64,000 nt of DNA from Desulfitobacterium hafniense DCB-2 (GTDB lineage Bacteria > Bacillota > Desulfitobacteriia > Desulfitobacteriales > Desulfitobacteriaceae), in assembly GCF_000021925.1 (NCBI RefSeq), contig NC_011830.1, positions 1,264,501 through 1,328,500 of the forward strand, read 5' to 3'. A program made the translations under genes and the position numbers. Positions 17,053 through 25,977 of this stretch are shown in pieces (the first letter of the stretch is position 1; the number at the start of each line of letters is the position of its first letter). The notes beneath the pieces were generated by a model. That model had not been told where the DNA came from, did not search any database, and was given only the letters and a program-made list of their open reading frames with translations.

Positions 17053-17787
17053 TTGCGGATCATTATCTTTAGCCGCAAAGGGTTGCGTTTGAGTATGATG
17101 GTTCTGGGGCTGGTACTGCTGGGAATCGGTATCCGTTATACGGACTTGGCTTTTCCGGCTATTACGAAGCATCCGGGAACCTATTATTTAGTTCATACAG
17201 AAGAAAAAGTGATGGCCTTGACCTTTGATGACGGGCCTGATCCTCTTTATACGGGATATATACTCGATGTGCTCAAAGAAAAGAATGTCAAAGCCACCTT
17301 CTTCGTCTTGGGAGAAAGTGCTAAGAATAATCCGGATTTATTGCTGCGGGCCCGCCAGGAGGGACATGAGATTGGCAATCATGGCTATTCTCATACTTAC
17401 ACCCCCAGCAAATTTGTTCAAGAGCTGATTCGTACCGATGAGGTTTTGCAGGAAGTGCTTCAGGAGCGCACGGCCTTTTACCGACCGCCGGGCGGAGTTA
17501 TTTCCAACGCAGTTTTGGCGGGGGTTAAGGAGCAAGGGCATATTTTAACTCTTTGGAGTATAGACAGCAGGGATTGGGTGAATCCGGGGCCGGCCCAAAT
17601 CGTTCAAAATGTAGTCAACAACAGCTTTCCGGGAGGGATCATTTTGCTTCATGACGGGGGAGAGAAGCGGGAGCAAACCATCCGGGCCTTAGGTCCGATC
17701 ATTGACCGGCTGAGGGAGCAGGGCTATCGTTTTGTCACCGTTTCCGAACTGAGGAATTTTGAAAGCGTGAAACCAGTACAAAAATAA
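17053..17787 (+). CDS. Polysaccharide deacetylase (PdaB-like)
   Basis: About 244 residues: an N-terminal membrane anchor (MMVLGLVLLGIGI), then a NodB-type domain. The metal and catalytic motifs are MALTFDDGPDP (motif 1), GHEIGNHGYSHT (motif 2, two His), YRPPGG (motif 3), WSIDSRDW and ILLHDGG. It probably deacetylates cell-wall or spore-cortex glycans outside the membrane. GGAGGG directly abuts ATG 17047, so TTG 17053 is the better start. Similar proteins act in sporulation; nothing next to it confirms that role. Confidence 0.85.
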   Translation: MRIIIFSRKGLRLSMMVLGLVLLGIGIRYTDLAFPAITKHPGTYYLVHTEEKVMALTFDDGPDPLYTGYILDVLKEKNVKATFFVLGESAKNNPDLLLRARQEGHEIGNHGYSHTYTPSKFVQELIRTDEVLQEVLQERTAFYRPPGGVISNAVLAGVKEQGHILTLWSIDSRDWVNPGPAQIVQNVVNNSFPGGIILLHDGGEKREQTIRALGPIIDRLREQGYRFVTVSELRNFESVKPVQK

Positions 17788-17856
17788 GGAAATGGTAACC
17801 CAGCCCTGCTTGAGGAATATAATACCATATAGAGCAGAGAGAGGAAGGGCGGATGG

Positions 17857-18501
17857 TTGGTGTATGGATCTATAGCAGATTACTCATCTTATGCAGATTC
17901 TTATCTTTCAAATTATCCAAGACCCAGCTTTCTTGGTCATATTAAGCGGACTGCGCCGATTCCTCCCCAGGAAGAAGAAGAGCGGTTTGAGGCCAAGAGA
18001 GCGGCACACGCAAATGTATGGCTGTTGGTTCCGGCGATGACAGGAACTGTGGCCTATTATTTGTTCACTTCGATATTCAGAGGAATAAGGCAAAGGGAGG
18101 AAGAGGATAAGGCCGTAGCAGGCAAGATTGGCAGCGTGGTCTATACGGGTATTGTTACGGCAGGACTATCTGCTTATATTTATTCTGTTCTTATTTTAGC
18201 AGATGGACATTTGATGGATGTATACTGGCCTATTGCCGGTGCCATTACCGTCCAGCTTCTCTATTTTGCCGCAGTCTATACCTGGCTTTACCGTTTGGAC
18301 TACAGCAGCTTTTCGGCGGAGGTCGAAGATGAGCCGATTGAAGAATTGCTGACCTTTCTTTATTTCAGCATTACCAACTTTGCCACCACAGGGAGCTCCG
18401 TGTTTCCGGAATCCATTACAGCCAGGTTGCTGGTGGGGCTGCAGGTACTCTTCTTAGTCTTTTCCTTTACCATGGGGCTGGTTTTCTTCACCAATCCTTG
18501 A
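17857..18501 (+). CDS. Membrane protein resembling a two-helix ion channel
   Basis: 214 residues with a polar N terminus of about 60 residues and five or so hydrophobic segments. The last part (LLTFLYFSITNFATTGSSVF, then a long hydrophobic helix) has the layout of a helix - pore loop - helix potassium channel unit, but the filter position reads TTGSS rather than TVGYG. No cytoplasmic gating domain is present. TTG 17857 with a GAGGAAGGGCGG site is the likely start. Function is inferred only from the pore-like pattern. Confidence 0.5.
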   Translation: MVYGSIADYSSYADSYLSNYPRPSFLGHIKRTAPIPPQEEEERFEAKRAAHANVWLLVPAMTGTVAYYLFTSIFRGIRQREEEDKAVAGKIGSVVYTGIVTAGLSAYIYSVLILADGHLMDVYWPIAGAITVQLLYFAAVYTWLYRLDYSSFSAEVEDEPIEELLTFLYFSITNFATTGSSVFPESITARLLVGLQVLFLVFSFTMGLVFFTNP

Positions 18502-18528
18502 AAAAAATGATGAATGGGAAGCCCGATC

Positions 18529-18566
18529 AAGACCGATCTTTACTTGAGGAAGGATCGGTCTTTTCT
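18529..18566 (+). terminator. Terminator
   Basis: Stem AAGACCGATC (18529-18538) with GATCGGTCTT (18553-18562), followed by TTT; it ends the transcript of the channel-like gene. Confidence 0.8.
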
Positions 18567-18635
18567 GTCGAAAAACTTGCATTTGCGGACAAACTATATT
18601 ACAGTAATTGCAAATAAGAGAAAGGGGAGTTTTGT

Positions 18636-19826
18636 ATGTCCTTTAAAATCAACGATACCATTACATATGTCGGAAAGATTGACTGGGAGCTCCGTAATTT
18701 CCATGGGGAAGAATACTCCACACAGCGGGGATCCTCCTATAACTCTTATCTCATTCGTGATGAGAAAACTGTATTGATCGATACGGTTTGGGAGCCCTTC
18801 GGACGTGAGTTCATCGCTAAGCTCAAGCAGGAAATCGACTTAAACGAGATTGATTATATTGTCATGAACCATAATGAAGTGGATCACAGCGGGGCCCTGC
18901 CCTTCCTTATGGAAGAGATCCCGAATACGCCGATTTATTGCACTGCCAACGGCAAGAAGATTCTCCAGGGGAGCTATCATCAGGATTGGAATTTCGTCGA
19001 GGTCAAGACCGGGGATCGGCTGAATATTGGCAGCCGGGAGCTTATTTTCATTGAAGCCAGAATGCTGCATTGGCCGGATACGATGTTCTGCTATTTAACC
19101 GGGGATAATATCCTCTTCAGCAATGATGGTTTTGGCCAGCACTTTGCTTCTGAACATATGTACAACGACCTGGTGGATACCGGTGAGCTCTATGCCGAAG
19201 CGCTCAAATACTATGCCAACATCCTGACTCCCTTCAGCAAAATGGTCACCGCCAAAATCCAGGAGATCGTGAAGATGGAGCTGCCTATCAGCATGATTTG
19301 CCCCAGCCACGGGGTCATTTGGCGGGACAACCCGTTGCAGATTGTGCATAAATATTTGGAGTGGGCTGCTGAGTACCAGGAAGAGCAGGTGACGATCCTT
19401 TACGATACGATGTGGAATTCCACCCGCAAAATGGCGGAATCCCTTGCCCGGGGAATTCGCCTGGCCAACCCCAATCTTACTGTCAAGCTTTACAACACAG
19501 CCCGTTCCGATAGTACCGAGGTGATCGCTCAGGTCTTCCGTTCCAAGGCTATCGCCGTAGGCTCACCAACGGTCAACAATGGCTATCTCTCTTCCATAGC
19601 CGCCATTCTGGAAGAGATCAAAGGCATGAAATTCAAGAATAAGAAAGCAGTTCCCTTTGGCAGCTACGGTTGGAGCGGCGAAGTGATCAAGCTGCTGAAT
19701 GAAGAGCTGAAGAAGGCTGGTTTTGAGGTTGTCGACGACGGTGTCCGCGCTCTTTGGACCCCCAGTGAAGAGAATCTGCTGGAATGCGTGGAGCTAGGCA
19801 AGCGTCTGGCCGCAAGCCTCCAATAA
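18636..19826 (+). CDS. FprA-type flavodiiron protein
   Basis: 396 residues: an N-terminal metallo-beta-lactamase-like diiron domain with the ligand set HNEVDHSGALP and ARMLHWPDTM, and later GFGQHF and CPSHGVIW. It is followed by a flavodoxin domain whose FMN loop reads YDTMWNSTRKM. Flavodiiron proteins reduce O2 to water or NO to N2O in the cytoplasm and protect anaerobes. Length and domain order match the class A two-domain form without a rubredoxin extension. AGAAAGGGGAG precedes ATG. It appears monocistronic, with its own terminator. Confidence 0.92.
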   Translation: MSFKINDTITYVGKIDWELRNFHGEEYSTQRGSSYNSYLIRDEKTVLIDTVWEPFGREFIAKLKQEIDLNEIDYIVMNHNEVDHSGALPFLMEEIPNTPIYCTANGKKILQGSYHQDWNFVEVKTGDRLNIGSRELIFIEARMLHWPDTMFCYLTGDNILFSNDGFGQHFASEHMYNDLVDTGELYAEALKYYANILTPFSKMVTAKIQEIVKMELPISMICPSHGVIWRDNPLQIVHKYLEWAAEYQEEQVTILYDTMWNSTRKMAESLARGIRLANPNLTVKLYNTARSDSTEVIAQVFRSKAIAVGSPTVNNGYLSSIAAILEEIKGMKFKNKKAVPFGSYGWSGEVIKLLNEELKKAGFEVVDDGVRALWTPSEENLLECVELGKRLAASLQ

Positions 19827-19855
19827 GCAAGGCCTGGTAAAGCTCCGGAAATAGT

Positions 19856-19906
19856 AATCCCCCTGGATTGACTCTTGTCTGCTCAATCCAGGGGGATTTT
19901 TGTTTT
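19856..19906 (+). terminator. Terminator after the flavodiiron gene
   Basis: Perfect 16-bp stem AATCCCCCTGGATTGA (19856-19871) with 19883-19898, then a T-rich tail. It also faces the end of the convergent hemolysin III gene. Confidence 0.92.
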
Positions 19907-19926
19907 TTATGCTTAGCAGGTTTAGA

Positions 19927-20571
19927 TCAGCTGGTCATAGGGACAAAATAGATCAGGATCATCAGAAAGTGGATCAGAGTCCCGGCGGCAATAAAGATAT
20001 GGAAGATTTCGTGAAAGCCAAGATGAAGGCGGGGTATCCGCAGGATTTTGGCAGCATAGATAACAGCTCCCAAAGTATACATCACACCGCCGGCCACCAT
20101 CATGATCAGGGCCCCCAAGGGGAGGTTATGGACCAGCTGCACGATGGGCACCAGGGCGATCCAGCCCAGGGTTACATAGAAAGCTGTGGATACATAACGC
20201 GGCGCATTAATAAACCATATCTTTAAAACGATTCCGATCACAGCCAGGGTCCAGACAGCGATGAGCATGACCCAACGCCAGACTCCGTCCAAACCATAGT
20301 AAAAGACAGGTGTATAGGAACCGCCAATAAGTACATAGATCATCATATGGTCGATTTTGCGTAAAGCAAGCTCTTTTTTGGGAGTGGTCCGCAGGGCATG
20401 ATAGAGTGAACTGGTTCCATACAAAGCAATAACGCTTATCCCGTAGATGGTCATGGTAATGACCTTGGAGAGACTTCCATAGGATAGGAGTATTAAGGAA
20501 ACGAGCCCAAACCAGGCGGCAATGAAGGGGATAAAATGAGTCAGGGTATTCATGGGTTCTTTGATTCTCAT
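19927..20571 (-). CDS. Hemolysin III family (YqfA/PAQR-like) membrane protein
   Basis: About 214 residues with seven hydrophobic segments. PAQR superfamily motifs are present: YGTSSLYHAL (Ser and His), RKIDHMMIYVLIGGSYTPV (Asp, His), and HLGFHEIFHIFIAAGTLIHF with two His near the end. These residues bind zinc in the superfamily; the true role in bacteria is unclear. The start at ATG 20571 follows AAGGAGG; a longer frame up to 20622 has no ribosome binding site. Confidence 0.85.
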   Translation of the reverse strand: MRIKEPMNTLTHFIPFIAAWFGLVSLILLSYGSLSKVITMTIYGISVIALYGTSSLYHALRTTPKKELALRKIDHMMIYVLIGGSYTPVFYYGLDGVWRWVMLIAVWTLAVIGIVLKIWFINAPRYVSTAFYVTLGWIALVPIVQLVHNLPLGALIMMVAGGVMYTLGAVIYAAKILRIPRLHLGFHEIFHIFIAAGTLIHFLMILIYFVPMTS

Positions 20572-20681
20572 AGAGGCCTCCTTATCTGAGAGCGGCATAG
20601 ATGGAAATAAGTGATACCTCAATTTTAACCATATTTTAGGGGGAACGCAATACTGTTGATTAGAAAACGAATGTTTTTCGT

Positions 20682-22418
20682 TTAAAGCTCAAGGAGATTC
20701 TCACTTTTAATGTCTTCAGCTCTCCATGGAATGACGGCTAACTTGCCATGAGAATGTTCAGCTACTTTATTGATCCACTCGATTTCATTGCTTGCCTTGG
20801 CAGCAAGGAGTTGATTCGTGGTATCCGTCATATAGAGTGAAGAGTTAATCACCCACCATTTGGTGGCGATGTCCGCACGTTTTAGATCGGCTTCAAGCCG
20901 CAAGGCTTCGTATACAGGGGTAGCTTCTGCCAGGGTGACGATAATTACTTCTGTTTCCTCAGCACTGCGGAGTCTTGGCAAGAGCTTTTTCACAGATTCA
21001 GGAATATCTCCCTGGGAACGCTGAATTTCTTTATGATAGCTTTGGGTGGAATCGAGTAGGAGAAGGGTATGTCCCGTGGGGGCCGTGTCGATCACTACCA
21101 CCTGATCCTCTGCTTTTTCCACAATTTGAGCGAAGGCACGAAATACCGCGATTTCTTGAGTGCATGGCGAACGCAGATCTTCTTCGATATAGGCCAAATC
21201 TTCTTCAGACATGGTTTCACGAGCTTTGGAGAGGACTTCTTCTTGATACTTTTTCAACTCGGCATCTTCGTCAATATGGCTCATCGTGATGCCATCCGTT
21301 TCACGGATCACGAACTTAAGATGGGCTGCCGGGTCAGTTGTGGTCAAATGAACCTTTTTTCCACGAGCAGAAATCCCCATGGCGATGGCGGCAGCAATAG
21401 TGGTTTTGCCAACGCCGCCTTTGCCCATGGTGAAGATGACTTTTCGATTGGAAACATCCAGATCATTGATAACATCCTTGAGTTGAGGGAGATGCTGTAC
21501 AGATAGTATTTCATCACTTAAAGCATAATTATCCTTAGTAAGCAGAGCCCTCACATTGTCGATACCTGTAATATTATAAGCCCGCAGGGGTATTGTATAT
21601 GCGGTTAAGCCTTGCAATTGCCCTGGCATATCCTGTAAAGCTTTTTGCTGCTTCCCATACAGGCCTGCAGAGATGGAGTCATCATAGGAACTGATAACCC
21701 CATTGATCACCAGGAGTTGATTGCTGACCCCCAACTCAGCGAGCTCCTGAGAAGCTCTGGCAGCTTCTTTGAGAGGAGTATCCTCAGGGCGAGAGACCAA
21801 AACGAGGGTTGTCTTATAGCCGTCGGCAAGGGTTCTCACCGCTTGGGCATAGATCTCTTTTTGGCTCTCTAACCCGGAGAGCTGTCCCAAGCAGGAGGCA
21901 CCATGGGTATTTTCGCTGATAAAATTGCTCCACGCCGAAGGGAGCTGCAGCATTCTCAGGGTATGCCCGGTAGGAGCAGTATCGAAAATAATATAGTCGT
22001 ACTGGCTTTCCATTTCTTGATCCGTAATGAAGTGGGAAAACTCGTTAAACGCCGCAATCTCTACTGTGCAGGAACCGGAAAGCTGTTCCTCCATATTTTT
22101 GAGCACTGCCTCGGGTAGCTTGCCCCGATAAGGCGCGATGACACTTTCCCGGTAATCGGCGGCAGCTTGAATAGGATCGAGATTAGCTACCATAAGATTA
22201 GGGACCTCTGGAATCGGTACACCTTTGTTGGATAGTTCCCTATTAAAAACATCCTGAAGGTTTGAAGCCGGATCAGTGCTCACCAGGAGGACCTTCTTTC
22301 CATTGTCGGCTAAATTTACCGCCGTGGCACAGGCCGTGGAGGTTTTTCCCACGCCGCCTTTGCCTGTGAAGAATAAATATTGAGTAAGTTGAATCTTGTC
22401 TGGATGGAAAAGTTTCAT
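20682..22418 (-). CDS. arsA: Arsenical pump ATPase ArsA
   Basis: 578 residues made of two homologous ATPase halves. Each has a P-loop (FTGKGGVGKTSTAC near residue 18 and TMGKGGVGKTTIAAA near residue 330) and a signature DTAPTGHTLRML / DTAPTGHTLLLL. The three metalloid-binding Cys of ArsA have counterparts in LSGSCTVEIAAF, HGASCLGQ and RSPCTQEIAVF. ArsA energises an arsenite or antimonite efflux pump at the membrane. No arsB lies beside it; the only visible partner is acr3 about 22 kb away. It follows arsR and arsD on the same strand. Confidence 0.93.
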   Translation of the reverse strand: MKLFHPDKIQLTQYLFFTGKGGVGKTSTACATAVNLADNGKKVLLVSTDPASNLQDVFNRELSNKGVPIPEVPNLMVANLDPIQAAADYRESVIAPYRGKLPEAVLKNMEEQLSGSCTVEIAAFNEFSHFITDQEMESQYDYIIFDTAPTGHTLRMLQLPSAWSNFISENTHGASCLGQLSGLESQKEIYAQAVRTLADGYKTTLVLVSRPEDTPLKEAARASQELAELGVSNQLLVINGVISSYDDSISAGLYGKQQKALQDMPGQLQGLTAYTIPLRAYNITGIDNVRALLTKDNYALSDEILSVQHLPQLKDVINDLDVSNRKVIFTMGKGGVGKTTIAAAIAMGISARGKKVHLTTTDPAAHLKFVIRETDGITMSHIDEDAELKKYQEEVLSKARETMSEEDLAYIEEDLRSPCTQEIAVFRAFAQIVEKAEDQVVVIDTAPTGHTLLLLDSTQSYHKEIQRSQGDIPESVKKLLPRLRSAEETEVIIVTLAEATPVYEALRLEADLKRADIATKWWVINSSLYMTDTTNQLLAAKASNEIEWINKVAEHSHGKLAVIPWRAEDIKSENLLEL

Positions 22419-22531
22419 AGTTCAAACCTCATTTCATAAAGCATTTCAAAGGAAGAGTTGACTATTGAGTGAGAAGAGATAAAAAGAAGAGAGGGGCAGT
22501 CCCTCATATAGCTAAAGTCAGAATCGTCAGG

Positions 22532-22565
22532 TTAGCAACAGTCTCCGATTAGCAACAGTCTCCGT
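22532..22565 (-). repeat. 17-bp tandem duplication at the arsD stop
   Basis: TTAGCAACAGTCTCCG occurs at 22532-22547 and again at 22549-22564, a 17-base period. It covers the codons for the last arsD residues and stop, so a second copy of that gene end sits just behind the real stop. It looks like replication slippage. Confidence 0.7.
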
Positions 22566-22938
22566 CCGGACAACCGCACCCAGGGTTTTTGGGAAGAGTA
22601 TTAAGAAGTTTTTTAGGTTCGCTTAATTGGCTCACGGGAATATTCAGGTGCTGTGAGAATTCCTCATTGCTGGGGTATCTGCCGGTGATAATGATTTTGC
22701 CGTCTAAAAGAGCAGCAGGTAAAGCGTCGACTCCCTTACTGCTAAGTAAGTCATTGATAGCCTTATTTTTGATGAACTCCATCGGTGCACTGGTCAGATT
22801 AAAACGATCCACTTCGAAACCATTATTCTTTAGAGCATTGAGAACAGCGGAAATCCGCAGCAATTCGGGGTCCACACCCACGCCACATATACCGGTGGGG
22901 CAGCACATCGCAGGTTCGAAGAGTTGCATTTTTTTCAT
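22549..22938 (-). CDS. arsD: Arsenic metallochaperone ArsD
   Basis: 129 residues. The N terminus has the As(III)-binding Cys12-Cys13 and Cys18 in MCCPTGICGVGVDPEL, matching the functional Cys of known ArsD. The thioredoxin-like fold continues to a Cys-rich tail NPGCGCPDGDCC. ArsD hands arsenite to ArsA. It lies between arsR and arsA on the minus strand (arsR-arsD-arsA order), with a gap of about 130 bases before arsA. AGGAGG precedes ATG 22938. Confidence 0.93.
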   Translation of the reverse strand: MKKMQLFEPAMCCPTGICGVGVDPELLRISAVLNALKNNGFEVDRFNLTSAPMEFIKNKAINDLLSSKGVDALPAALLDGKIIITGRYPSNEEFSQHLNIPVSQLSEPKKLLNTLPKNPGCGCPDGDCC

Positions 22939-22970
22939 TTGTTATTCCTCCTTGCTTTTTTGAATATTAC

Positions 22971-23288
22971 TTAACATATTTGTCTGGGTTCATTAATATC
23001 GCAGAGATCTTTCATGGATGTGATTTCTGTTAAGAAGTTTCTGGCAGATTGGCAATTTTCCTGATTTAAGGAGTAGAGCATCCACTTACCATGTCGGCGA
23101 TAGTTAACAATTCCCGAGTCGCATAATATCTTCATGTGGTGGGACAGTGTAGATTGGGAAATAGCCAAATCGTCTAGTATCTCACAGGCACACCGCTCGC
23201 CATATTGCAGCATTTTCAAGATCAGCAAGCGATTCGGGTCACTAAATGCTTTGAATACTTTCGCGTTGTATTCATGCTCGTTTTCCAT
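22971..23288 (-). CDS. arsR: ArsR family metalloid-sensing repressor (1)
   Basis: 105 residues with a winged helix: AFSDPNRLLILKMLQYGERCACEIL, then the recognition helix region ISQSTLSHHMKIL. The paired Cys in ERCACEI is the classic As(III) site of ArsR; two more Cys lie near the C terminus. It heads the arsR-arsD-arsA unit and is divergent from the module 1 sensor gene. ATG 23288 after GAGGTGA is preferred to GTG 23300. A perfect inverted repeat just upstream is the likely operator. Confidence 0.92.
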   Translation of the reverse strand: MENEHEYNAKVFKAFSDPNRLLILKMLQYGERCACEILDDLAISQSTLSHHMKILCDSGIVNYRRHGKWMLYSLNQENCQSARNFLTEITSMKDLCDINEPRQIC

Positions 23289-23312
23289 ACTCAGTCTCAC
23301 CTCAAATCTATT

Positions 23313-23351
23313 ATCATCGATATGACTATTTTACGCTGTAATATCGATGAT
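23313..23351. promoter_or_regulatory. Perfect 11-bp inverted repeat between arsR(1) and the module 1 sensor
   Basis: ATCATCGATAT (23313-23323) and its exact reverse complement ATATCGATGAT (23341-23351) are 17 bases apart. Each arm holds the smaller palindrome ATCGAT. It lies 25-63 bases upstream of arsR and about 165 bases upstream of the divergent sensor gene, so one regulator could act on both. Confidence 0.6.
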
Positions 23352-23516
23352 CGTCAATATGTATATTCAAAAATATTTATAAGTAGTGAAAAGTCAGAAA
23401 GAAGGCCTTTTTGAATGATCCGAAGTGGACTTATGCTACAGACTCTTTTTCTATGGTATACTTCTTTATATAATTTGGAGTTCTTTTATCAAAAAGAAAA
23501 GAAGGTATCGATTATT

Positions 23517-24449
23517 ATGAGAGTAACAAAGAGAAGGTATTCATCTATCATTTTCATAGTTTTCGCTACATTGATATTGACAGGCTGTCAAGTGAATTCC
23601 ACTCTGCCCTATGTCAGTTTGAAAAATGTTGACTATTCCCAAGCCAATCCACAACCTTTAGAAAATACAGGCGTGCTTAAGGTGGGAGTGGCTTCAGTGT
23701 TATCCCCTCGGGAAACGCTGGAGGAATATGATAGGTTTGACGAATATCTGGAAAAAGAAATCGGTCGGCCAGTGGAATTGGTTCAACGGGGGAGCTACCA
23801 AGAGATTAACAATCTTGTCAAAACTCAGGCCGTGGATGTTGCTTTTATTTGTTCAGGGGCATATGTGGTTGGAAATAAGGATGATTTGGATCTTCTGGCG
23901 GTGCCCGTAGTTAATGGTAAATCTACTTATCAGTCCTATATCATTGTCAACGCCCAGAGTCAAATCAGCCGATTTGAACAACTTAAGGGTTCGGTCTTTG
24001 GCTATACCGATCCGATTTCCTTTTCGGGAACCATCTACCCAATGTATCTGGTGAATCAAATTCAAGCTTCTTCCAATAATTTCTTTAATCGGGTTGTTTA
24101 TACCTACAGTCATGATAATTCCATAAAAGCAGTGCTGGATGGCGTGGTCAATGCAGCAGGTGTTGACTCCTTAGTATACGAGTTCGCCTTATCCAAAGAT
24201 CCAACGCTGGCCACTAAATTGAAGATTATCAACCGGTCGCAAGAAGTAGGCAGTCCGCCAGTAGTTGTCAATAAATTTATTGATCCAAACCTGCGGACAG
24301 TTTTACAAGAAGCTCTTTTACGCATGGACAGCGATCCATTAGGCCAGGAGGCATTAAAAAATCTGAACTACGAACGATTTGCCCTGCCCAGCCATCAGGA
24401 CTATGGGGCCATAGAGGTAATGATAAAAGCTGTTCCAGAGCTGAATTAA
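23517..24449 (+). CDS. Module 1 PhnD-type sensor lipoprotein
   Basis: 310 residues. A lipobox (LILTGC) makes it a membrane-anchored extracellular lipoprotein; a type 2 periplasmic binding fold of the PhnD/AioX kind follows. Landmarks: VAFICSGAYV with Cys112, the only Cys in the mature domain besides the lipid Cys; SYIIV; YTDPISFSG; TYSHDNSIKAV; SQEVGSPPVVV. These match the module 3 sensor closely. Such proteins present an oxyanion ligand to a partner kinase, as in TtrS or AioX systems. The kinase gene follows at 35 bases. ATG 23517 with AAGAAGG is preferred to the ATG at 23415. Confidence 0.8.
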   Translation: MRVTKRRYSSIIFIVFATLILTGCQVNSTLPYVSLKNVDYSQANPQPLENTGVLKVGVASVLSPRETLEEYDRFDEYLEKEIGRPVELVQRGSYQEINNLVKTQAVDVAFICSGAYVVGNKDDLDLLAVPVVNGKSTYQSYIIVNAQSQISRFEQLKGSVFGYTDPISFSGTIYPMYLVNQIQASSNNFFNRVVYTYSHDNSIKAVLDGVVNAAGVDSLVYEFALSKDPTLATKLKIINRSQEVGSPPVVVNKFIDPNLRTVLQEALLRMDSDPLGQEALKNLNYERFALPSHQDYGAIEVMIKAVPELN

Positions 24450-24483
24450 GTATGAACTGACTCAATTTGAGGGGTAGAATGGC

Positions 24484-25977
24484 ATGAAGGTAAAACACTA
24501 TTTGCGTCGAATGTGGCTGCATTTTAACAACTTGAAAATTCAGTATAAGATATTAGGCTTAGTCATTGGCATTGTCGTGCTTTTAACCAGCATGAGTGTG
24601 TGGATTATGGGAAACATTTTGACCACTAATTTACGCGATCAATTAGATATGCGGGCAATATCTATAGGCAGTGATGTGGCAGCACGTTCGACAAACGATC
24701 TTCTCATCAAAAATACTTTTTCCGTGTATGAAATGATTAATGAAACCCTTAAGAATAATCAAAATCTTGTCTATATCTTTGTGCTTGATCCAGATGGAAA
24801 TGTCTTGGCCCATACTTTTGGGAATGTCTTTCCTAATGAGTTGCTCAAGGCCAATAGTGTAAGGGATGCGGAACGATCCCATCTTACTGCCTTTGCAACA
24901 GAGATTGGGGTAGTACGAGATGTAGCGGTCCCCATTCTTGATGGTAAGTTAGGCACTGTTCGGGTTGGGATGGACGAACTAGGCCTAAGGGAAGCCGTAG
25001 TAACCATGGTATGGAGCTTCGTGGCAACAGCCTTATTTGTTTCGGCATTAGGGATTACGGCAGCGGTTATCTTAACTAAGGTCTTAACCCGACCTGTACG
25101 AGAACTTGTGGCCCTCACCCAAAAGGTCGCTCGTGGTAATCTAACTGTTCAAGGAACAGTTAGAGCAGAAGATGAAATAGGAGTTTTAACTCAGGCCTTT
25201 AATCAAATGATTAATAGTCTCAGCGAAACCAATCGTGAGCGTGAAAACTTACTCGCCAAGCTAAAAGAAAATGAAGGAATGCGTATTCAACTTCTTGAGA
25301 AGGTGATGATTGCTCAAGAGGAAGAGCGAAAAAGGATTTCCCGTGAGTTACATGATGAAACAAGTCAGGCATTAACTTCATTGATGGTTGGCTTAAAGAT
25401 ATTGGAAGCGGAAACTTCGATTAGTTCAGTTGGGGAAAAAGCACAAGAAATGAGGCAGGTTGTCTCTCAGACCTTGGATGAAGTGCACCATATGGCGAGA
25501 GAACTGCGCCCCAGCGTTCTGGATGATATGGGGCTTATTCCAGCCCTTGGACGCTATATCCGTGATTACCAACAGAAGTATGGTACCGAAGTGGACTTTC
25601 ATGCTTCTGGATTCGAGGGACAAAGGCTTACGGCATCGGCGGAGGTAGCCTTCTACCGCATTATTCAGGAAGCGTTGACTAATGTAGCCAAATATGCTCA
25701 GGCGGATTCTGTTTCTGTAGTGTTGGATTGGCGGGAGCATTGGGTTACAGCCATCGTTGAGGATGACGGTGTAGGCTTCGACACTGAAAATGTCACAAAC
25801 GAACCCAGTCATGGTTTAGGCCTTTTTGGGATGCGAGAGCGGGCTGCCTTACTCGGAGGCTCCGTAAACATTGAATCAAAACTCGGTACGGGCACAACGG
25901 TGTTTATTAAAATTCCTATTCAGGACGAATTTATGGAAAATGGGGAAAGGGGAGTAAACGGTGAACAAGAAGCTTAG
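24484..25977 (+). CDS. Module 1 sensor histidine kinase (NarX type)
   Basis: 497 residues: a transmembrane helix at about 22-42, an extracytoplasmic loop of about 140 residues, a second helix near 180-200, HAMP, coiled coil, then a HisKA_3 domain with phospho-acceptor His290 in ISRELHDETSQ and an ATPase domain (DDGVGFD, GLGLFGMRERA). It should read the ligand state of the adjacent lipoprotein and phosphorylate the NarL-type regulator, whose start lies inside its 3' end. The loop shares SDVAARST with the module 3 kinase. Confidence 0.9.
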   Translation: MKVKHYLRRMWLHFNNLKIQYKILGLVIGIVVLLTSMSVWIMGNILTTNLRDQLDMRAISIGSDVAARSTNDLLIKNTFSVYEMINETLKNNQNLVYIFVLDPDGNVLAHTFGNVFPNELLKANSVRDAERSHLTAFATEIGVVRDVAVPILDGKLGTVRVGMDELGLREAVVTMVWSFVATALFVSALGITAAVILTKVLTRPVRELVALTQKVARGNLTVQGTVRAEDEIGVLTQAFNQMINSLSETNRERENLLAKLKENEGMRIQLLEKVMIAQEEERKRISRELHDETSQALTSLMVGLKILEAETSISSVGEKAQEMRQVVSQTLDEVHHMARELRPSVLDDMGLIPALGRYIRDYQQKYGTEVDFHASGFEGQRLTASAEVAFYRIIQEALTNVAKYAQADSVSVVLDWREHWVTAIVEDDGVGFDTENVTNEPSHGLGLFGMRERAALLGGSVNIESKLGTGTTVFIKIPIQDEFMENGERGVNGEQEA

